Positions 21,340 through 27,208 of a stretch of DNA of 27,208 bases are shown here, in pieces. The position numbers were made by a program, and so were the translations under genes. The DNA is from Pelargonium cotyledonis (lineage: Eukaryota > Streptophyta > Magnoliopsida > Geraniales > Geraniaceae). The DNA is taken from positions 1-27,208 of the forward strand of contig JAYMTA010000537.1 in assembly GCA_036897625.1 (NCBI GenBank), written 5' to 3'. The stretch's first letter is position 1, and each line of letters opens with the position of its first letter. The notes under the pieces are model-generated. The model was not told the origin of the DNA, searched no databases, and saw only the letters and a list, made by a program, of their open reading frames with translations.

Positions 21340-22570
21340 ATCTGTGGGTGGGTCCACTCTTTTATTAATTTTAATATTACTATATATCTATCATCACTTA
21401 TTTAATACTCCTAAATATTTTTTGGTGACTTATCTTATTCTACTAAATTTTGTGTTCATAGAGTAACGTTGTTGGTTTAGGTTTGAATTTTTTTTCATGG
21501 ACTATAGGTTACATGATGAAATTTGTTACGTTAGTTATTGAATCATATTTATACAATGTAATGTAATGTTTTTCCTAAGACTATGTGCTCTAATAATAGT
21601 AATGTAAGCTATTCTTTCTTTAGTTTTTACATTTTAAAAAAAATAAAAATAAAAAATTAGCTAGCATTCTCTTATAAGCTTGTGTATTGGTGTTGCAATA
21701 AATTAAGAAATATCAATTAATTTATTATTAAAGTTCTATCGATATATAGTAGTGGTCGTTCTTTCTGTAGGAGTGCATTCCTTTAGGGCAACAAAGAGCG
21801 GTTGAGGTTTTTGGGTGTGTTGCAGTTAAAGCCTCCAGCGGTGGCGGGGGTCTTCCCATCTCCAAGTCCTTTTATCACATCTAGTACGTGGGGGTGCCAA
21901 CAAGCAAAGAAGAAGCGACCACACAACGGAAAAGTCAATGACGGTTATGGATGGGATTGTGTAAGTGGAGGAGGAGGCATATGGGTATGAGGAATCTGCC
22001 ATACCAGAATAACCTGCATCAGGCAAACATGATGAATCAGGTTCGCCAATGCGCATGAATGGGATGGATGGGGGACTAGCTTGCGGCCAGTTTGTTTTAG
22101 AAGCTCACTGGTTTAATAGGATATGATGGTTTATTTCTGTTTTTGTTTCTAGTTGCTTTACTTTGCTTAGATTTAGTTTTGATTTATGATTTGTTACGAT
22201 TGTTTACACTCCCTTCAAAATAAAAGTAATTGGCACCAAAAAAAAAAGTGAAAATGCCAAGATCCAATGGGTCATTTTGACATAAAAGAGTGGGCCGGGC
22301 CGAGAGCTGAATGTTTGATGGTCATACTACGCTGAATGGGTTTAAATGGCCCATATTCCTTGCACTCCTTCACACGCCATCTTATTGCATTTTTGTCACT
22401 TTATACTTTTCCATGGAATTCCAATTTCCAAACAATACAAAATTATGAAACGCCCAACTGCACATATGCCATCAATTTTCTTTTCTTTCTTTTTTGGCAT
22501 CTCATTCTGTTCATAGATGGGGATGGGTTTCTCTTAATAATTAATTTTTCTTATTAAAAACAAAACTTCT
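21340..22570. other. intergenic DNA upstream of the TPX2-like gene
   Basis: Mostly AT-rich, with a moderately GC-rich island at about 21780-22080 that carries short open frames on both strands and no recognisable domain. A9 and T-rich tracts are frequent. No gene or bounded repeat is seen. Confidence 0.45.
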
Positions 22571-22869
22571 TATAATAATAAGTTAATGTCCTGTGAAATA
22601 TTGCATTATTTTCTACCAAAAAAATTGCATTATCATAAACTGAAATATTTAAGATGCACAGTTTTTGTACTTTAAAGTTTAAAAAACAATGTCGTACCCA
22701 AAAAATCATAAGTTTGAGACCAAATGAAAGCACAACACGTGGCGCCCGAGCGCCACATCATCAAGCTCACAACTATGAAACCCAACCTGAAGTCACGTGT
22801 CTAAGGCACTGGACCAGCACAAGACTCACATATGAAGCTGTTGACGACATGGGACATCACTTGACGGCG

Positions 22870-23067
22870 CACAAGTCCGTTGTGCGTGTCCGACTAAGGT
22901 CACTATTCAAGTCCGTTTGGGACACGTTACTATTCATGTCTGTACGGGACGCCGACTAAGCCTAGGCCAAGACCTGCGTCCGTGCGGGACACATCACTAT
23001 TCACATCCGTGCGGGGCATGTTACTATTCATGCTCGTACGGGGGCAAGTCACTATTCACGTCCAAAC
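22870..23067 (+). repeat. imperfect tandem array in LTR U3 (about 27-bp unit)
   Basis: The motif GTCCGTGCGGGACA followed by a four-base variable part and ACTATTCA occurs about five times with substitutions, at 22911, 22980, 23006, 23032 and a degenerate copy near 22874. Direct repeats upstream of the LTR TATA box are a common enhancer arrangement in plant retrotransposons. Confidence 0.8.
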
Positions 23068-23685
23068 AAATCGCACCATCCATGTTGGTCAACCACGCCC
23101 GCCAGCTAGGTTGGTCAACCACGCCCGACACACATCGACTCCCCGACGCCCTCACACGACGCATCCGTAGAACAAGGCGCAGATCACTAGACTTGGAACT
23201 CCAGGATGCTACCCCGCGTGGTAGAGGCTCCTTGGGTTGTTGTCGTACGCTCCCGAGCATAAGGGTCGTACAAGAACTGTCGGCCATGCCCGACGCCCGT
23301 GCGCAGCACGCTTGGAAGTCAAAGCTCTAAGGCCTTCGTCGTATGCTCCCGGCCCACGGAACAACGGAAATGGTCGGCCTCGCCCGACTAGCGCGCAACG
23401 CGCCGTCCAGCCAGCAAAGACTCCAAACTTCCCAAGTAGGGTCCACCTCGATTTCGGCCAATCACGCGCTGACACGTGGCATTCCCTTTGGATTAGTATA
23501 TATACCTTTTCCTAGTAAGAGGAAAAGGAGGCTCATAATCTTATATTCACTTTCTCTCTCTAAAACGCTCTCAGGAGCTTCGTGGTTACTGATCGAGATC
23601 TCATTCTCACGCCTGAGGCGGTGTCCTGGAAACACCACCCCGGGTCATCGTTTTTTGGTATGTTTGTCATCGCAGGTGACAGGTC

Positions 23686-23785
23686 GAAGGACATCCCAAC
23701 GGACTTAACTGACGAGCATCTCAACGGACTCGACTGATGGACATCCCAACGGACTCGACTGACGAACATCCCAATGGATTCGCGA
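23686..23785 (+). repeat. four 25-bp tandem repeats in LTR U5
   Basis: Units at 23686-23710, 23711-23735, 23736-23760 and 23761-23785 follow the pattern GA-GACATCCCAACGGACTCGACT with a few changes each. They directly follow the GCAGGTGACAGG block. Confidence 0.93.
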
Positions 23786-23942
23786 GACGAACGAGCCAAG
23801 CTAAAGTGGATCGACCAACATAAGACTTAGAACAATTTTTAACACTTAGAAAATTCTTTTGCAAACATGGACAAAAAGACTACCACCTCGACATACTAGT
23901 GTGTTTGCTTTTGACTCCGGTCAAAACAGGCGTATCAGTTAA

Positions 23943-24200
23943 CATTAGACACTCTCTTCACATTATGTTAATTTGTTATTATTTATTAATACATGTTGAT
24001 GGATAATTATATTAACACTATGTCCTTCAAAAAAAGAATATAATATTAACACTATGAGGTTTCACTCTACGTATGTTTCTCTTCTTTTATTCATGATGTT
24101 AGGATTTTGAGACTATGTTTTGTTAGTTAAATACATATCTCAGCTTCATAAGGGAGATCTTGAGAGTGAGTCAGGATTCAATTTTCTCAGTTACATTGGG
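23943..24200. other. AT-rich spacer between LTR and LINE
   Basis: Short AT-rich DNA with two ATTAACACTATG words near 24011 and 24046. Nothing else is identified. Confidence 0.5.
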
Positions 24201-24217
24201 GGCTAATAATATGATTT
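24201..24217. repeat. target-site duplication of LINE, low-coordinate copy
   Basis: GGCTAATAATATGATTT here matches GGCTAATAGTATGATTT at 26423-26439 in 16 of 17 positions. The pair fixes both ends of the LINE between them. Confidence 0.88.
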
Positions 24218-25244
24218 TTTTAATAGTCTCGCCGTTTTTATTAACTATCAAAAGAGTGATTCAAAATGCAAGGAGGGGATTCCAAAGAACTCCAAACAAC
24301 TAGACTAGACATGGATATAGCCACCCTATCAATGCTATGAGCTAACCTATTCGCTGATATTAACATTCCATAAACATTAGGCATACTGTCCTTTGCATTA
24401 ATATCCGCGAACACTTTCTGAGTATCTCATTCGATTTTCACCTTGGTCCAACCCCTCTGCCTAGACTAGACCAACGCCTCGCGAACAACCATAGTCTCAG
24501 CCAACTTTGCCGGAACCGCCTTACTCTTCCATTTTCGACATCCTCCCCCCCTCCAGCCTCCCGTCTCGTCTCTCGCCGCTCAACCCGCTTCATAGCCCGC
24601 ACCGACGAAGACTGCTCTGTCCACATTGATTTTGATGATTTCCTGATTCGGTCTTTGCCACCGTCTATGTCCTGTGTTCCGTCCCTGCACCCCTTGGCCG
24701 CCTACAACCTCTTCCACCTTATTCGCCTCTTCCCACCCTTTTAACGTTTCATCCACCATTGTCCACACCTTCTCCACTCCCATTAACTTCCCTTCCCACA
24801 CCTTCATATTCCGTCTACGTCATATTCCCCAGCCAGCATACAACACTTTCCCGCGTTGCTCTCCATGTATGTTCTCCGCCACCCATCTGCAACACTCCCA
24901 TATCGCCGGAAAACTTTGGGCCGCTCCTTCCAATCCCAATTTCCTCTATACACGCACCGCCTCCGAATATTGTAAAATGGCGTATTCACCACTCTCCAGC
25001 GAACTCCCACAAATCGGACACTTGCAGTCCACTGTCTTTCCTCTTTGCCAGAGGTGAACATTAATTGGGAGACAGTCCGCTAGGACTCGCTACCAAAAGA
25101 TCTTTAGCTCCGGTTGAGTCTCGGCACTCCATATCATCTTCCACCCTTCCTTGTCCTTCTTATTTAAATTTTCCGGTCTTAGTGTTTTATATGCGCTACG
25201 AACGGAGTACTTCCCATCCTCCTCCCACTTCCAAAAGAGCTTGT

Positions 25245-25370
25245 CCTCACAGTTTCCATAACTCAAAGGGATGCCCAATATTTGATCCCTTACCTATCTA
25301 CCGAAGCCCTCACAGTTTCCATAACTCAAAGGGATGCCCAATATTTGATCCCTTACCTATCTACCGAAGC
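25245..25370. repeat. 63-bp perfect tandem duplication inside the LINE
   Basis: Positions 25245-25307 are repeated exactly at 25308-25370. The unit is a multiple of three, so it duplicates 21 codons in whatever frame is read. The identity shows the duplication is much younger than the frameshifts around it, or that it is an assembly artefact. Confidence 0.95.
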
Positions 25371-26316
25371 ATGCCCCGACTTTGACCGGGTCCCATTCCT
25401 TTTTCTTCGCGGAAAATAGCTCATCCACTCTCGCCTCGAACGCTAGCTCCCTAAATTGATTAGTCATACCCGCCTCCTCTCCCACCCACCAATCCTTATA
25501 AACCCAGGCCTTCTTTCCGTCCCCTATCCGCCATTTTGTCCCATTACCCACAACTTCTTTCGTCGCAATAATTGGTCTCCACGTGTAACTCGGGTTGTGC
25601 CCAATAATCGCCTCCAAGAAAGAACAAGTCGGGTAGTACCTCTCGTTCATAACTCGAGCAAATAATGACTTTGGTTCATTTATTAATCTCCACCCCTGTT
25701 TGCTAAGTAGATCCAAATTAAACTTTTTCACTTTTTTGAACCCTAAACCACCCGCACCTTTACTCAAGCATAACTTTGACCATTCCCGCCAATGAATTGT
25801 CCGACTCCTTCTTCCCTTCGAGCCCCACCAAAACCCATTCCATGCCTTTTCTAAAGCATCCATCACCCCACCCAAAAGTAATTACACACTCATAAAGTAA
25901 GTTGGTAATGCTTGTGCTACTGATTTCAAAAGTACCTCTTTTCCCGCGCCTAAGAACATCTTGTTATTCCACCCCCCAATCTATCCCGGGCCTTGTCCAC
26001 CACTTCATTAAACACATCACACTTCATCCTACCAATTCTAATCGGGACACCTAAATAAGAACCAAAATTAGCAATAACCCAAACACCAAAAAAATCACCC
26101 AATTCTCTAGTCAAATCCTACTCGGTAGAGGGGCTAAAGAATATGGAGGATTTATCAAAATTTATTTTTTGACCCTAGGCCCTTTCATATAGCTCCAAAC
26201 AATGTTTCATGTGATTCACATTCTCTTTCGTTGCCTTACAGAACAAAATAAAGTCATCTGCAAAGAACAAGTGAGATATCTGTTGACATCCATTTGCCAC
26301 CCGGCAACCCGCTATG

Positions 26317-26333
26317 CCCCCCCCCCCCCCCCC
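26317..26333. repeat. C17 homopolymer within LINE RT
   Basis: Seventeen cytosines (poly-G in LINE sense) lie between the RQGDP and FADD motifs and interrupt the frame. Its length is prone to sequencing and replication error. Confidence 0.9.
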
Positions 26334-26422
26334 ACTTTTCTTTCCAATGAAAAAGCTTCGATAAACCCTCCGCACAAATTAAAAATAAGAATGGAGAAAG
26401 TGGATCACCCTGCCTAAAACCT

Positions 26423-26439
26423 GGCTAATAGTATGATTT
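26423..26439. repeat. target-site duplication of LINE, high-coordinate copy
   Basis: Partner of 24201-24217 with one mismatch. It sits at the 5'-truncated end of the LINE. Confidence 0.88.
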
Positions 26440-27070
26440 GAGCTTCATATCTATTTTTTTTTTCTTTTCAAATTAGTAATTTGGTTATAATTTTATATTG
26501 ACAAGTTGAGATTTTTATTTTGAATTTGGTGGGTGGAGATTTGATTTGTAAAGATTTGACATTGATATAGTATGACATTTAATCCTAAGTATTTAGGAAT
26601 TACGATTGATGTGTTTCAAAAAAAAAAAAAAAAAAAAATTATGATTGTTGCTGAATTTTTTTATTTGTATTGATAACTTTGGGTGAGAATTTGAATTATA
26701 ATTTTTGCCAACGAATTATAATTAAGAAAACAAAAACTCTCCAGGACCTAAAAGTTTTGCTACCAAAAAATGAAAACTTGTTGGAATCTTCAAACAATTT
26801 AACTATAATTAAATTGTGATAATCAACTATTCAATTATATTCCTTCATAAAAAAAAACTATTCAACTATAATTAAGTTGAATGATGAGTATTTTTGAAAT
26901 GATAGTTTATTTTTAGTCTCAAATATGCTGCACGAATTTTTTTTAGTTGCATGAATTAGAAATTAAAAAATAACTACATTAAAAAAATTAATTAAAAATA
27001 ACTAGCATGTCCTAATTTATCAACAAAATACATGTAGAATAGTTTAGTGTGTCCAAAAATCCACATATAT
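26440..27070. other. AT-rich intergenic DNA
   Basis: Very AT-rich, with an uninterrupted A tract of about 20 near 26618-26638. The words CTATTCAA(C/T)TATA recur around 26827 and 26869. No gene is supported. Confidence 0.5.
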
Positions 27071-27072
27071 AT

Positions 27073-27122
27073 GTTAAAGTTGGTGAGCTAGCATGAGGTG
27101 ATGCCACATCACCAACTTTAAC
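27073..27122. repeat. 14-bp perfect inverted repeat (hairpin)
   Basis: GTTAAAGTTGGTGA at 27073-27086 is the exact reverse complement of TCACCAACTTTAAC at 27109-27122, with a 22-base loop. It may be an internal part or an end of a MITE that runs to the right. It is followed by GAGCATTCTCATTGCATGTTGCTC, a sequence style often seen at MITE termini. Confidence 0.75.
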
Positions 27123-27208
27123 AATTTTGAGCATTCTCATTGCATGTTGCTCAAATGTCCCTTCATTTACCGTCGGTTACAAAAAAATACATATTAGTTA
27201 ATAACAAT

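Larger units (their letters stand above)
22587..23937 (+). mobile_element. Gypsy-like LTR, probably solo or truncated
   Basis: From about 22690 the sequence is GC-rich and LTR-like. It has a tandem array (22870-23067), a CACGTG word, a TATATATACC box near 23497, a CTCTCTCTAAAACGCTCTC transcription-start-like stretch, and a U5-like block with GGTGTCC, GGAAACACCACCCCGGG and GCAGGT around 23620-23680. A CTCCGGTCAAAACAGGCGTATCA-like 3' end follows. No polyprotein follows, so it is a solo or broken LTR in plus orientation. Ends are uncertain. TG at 22587 and CA at 23937 are flanked by GTTAA on both sides, and TG at 22655 with CA at 23820 are flanked by TAAGA. The composition shift favours a start nearer 22690. 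Confidence 0.6.
24218..26422 (-). mobile_element. 5'-truncated L1-type LINE: RT palm, zf-RVT, RNase H
   Basis: The copy is on the minus strand, 2205 bp, between the two 17-bp duplications. It begins inside reverse transcriptase at [20 protein letters not shown] (26422-26360), so it is 5'-truncated, as usual for LINEs. [14 protein letters not shown] (catalytic FADD) follows at about 26280-26240. Next come KAWNGFWWGS, GGLGFKKVKKFNLDLLSKQG and WRIGDGKKAWVYKDWW (25875-25360), then the zf-RVT part with KLFWKWEEDGKYSVRSAYK (25278-25090). The RNase H start, IKINVDRAVF (24670-24610), is near the end. The frame is broken by several frameshifts and stops, a C17 tract and a 63-bp tandem duplication. The tail is only a short A tract. 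It cannot encode active protein. Confidence 0.92.

Noticed and set aside
22654-23708. Several 60-140-codon open frames on both strands in the GC-rich block
   Set aside because: They lie inside the LTR, where high GC lowers stop density. None has Gag/Pol similarity.
25245-25370. Short CRISPR-like direct repeats
   Set aside because: The two 63-bp copies are adjacent without spacers and the DNA is plant nuclear; no array or cas gene exists in the window.
24674-25385. Plus-strand open frames rich in Pro, Ser and Thr opposite the LINE
   Set aside because: They are antisense shadows of the zf-RVT/RNase H region; the minus strand carries the recognisable motifs.
4740-26422. The two LINE pieces as halves of one element split by the ERL-TPXL region
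   Set aside because: On the minus strand the 3' half (24218-26422) would come before the 5' half (4740-6412), which is the wrong order. The distal piece also has its own 17-bp TSD and a clean 5' truncation.
1-27208. tRNA, rRNA or other structured RNA genes
   Set aside because: I found no T-loop/anticodon arrangement or rRNA-like sequence by eye; a covariance-model scan would be needed to exclude small RNAs fully.

Overview
The window is nuclear DNA of a flowering plant, most likely a eudicot. The signs are AT-rich intergenic DNA, many short GT-AG introns with T-rich acceptors, an ERECTA-family receptor kinase gene, a plant TPX2-like gene, L1-type LINEs with the plant ORF2 architecture (endonuclease, reverse transcriptase, zf-RVT, RNase H), a Stowaway-like MITE and a Gypsy-like LTR. 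The species cannot be named from the sequence alone.

Layout. Positions 1-6950 are repeat-rich. They hold a GC-rich unclassified block, a Stowaway-like MITE (1771-1980), a 652-bp internally deleted LINE with a perfect 15-bp target-site duplication (2021-2672), LTR-like or AT-rich DNA, and a decayed LINE carrying the endonuclease and the start of the reverse transcriptase on the minus strand (about 4740-6410). Positions 7263-13472 (+) carry a complete 27-exon ERECTA-LIKE (ERL1/ERL2 type) receptor kinase of 992 residues by my splice model. Positions 13473-16400 are intergenic, with a long GA/GATTC microsatellite. Positions 20844-16669 (-) carry a 14-exon TPX2-like gene of about 403 residues. Its promoter has an E2F-type site directly next to the TATA box. 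From about 22.6 kb on, the DNA is again repetitive: a GC-rich Gypsy-like LTR with two internal repeat arrays, then a 5'-truncated LINE (24218-26422, -) bounded by a 17-bp target-site duplication, then AT-rich DNA.

How the genes relate. The two cellular genes are convergent, with about 3.2 kb between their stop codons, and nothing suggests shared function or regulation. From family knowledge, the receptor reads EPF/EPFL peptides in stomatal and organ patterning. The TPX2-like protein is expected to bind Aurora kinase and importin and to act in spindle assembly.

I see no previously undescribed system. The most useful second looks are a probable GC-AG intron in the receptor gene, two competing last-exon reading frames and an upstream-ORF-rich leader in the TPX2-like gene, and the miniature LINE that keeps both ends but has lost its centre.
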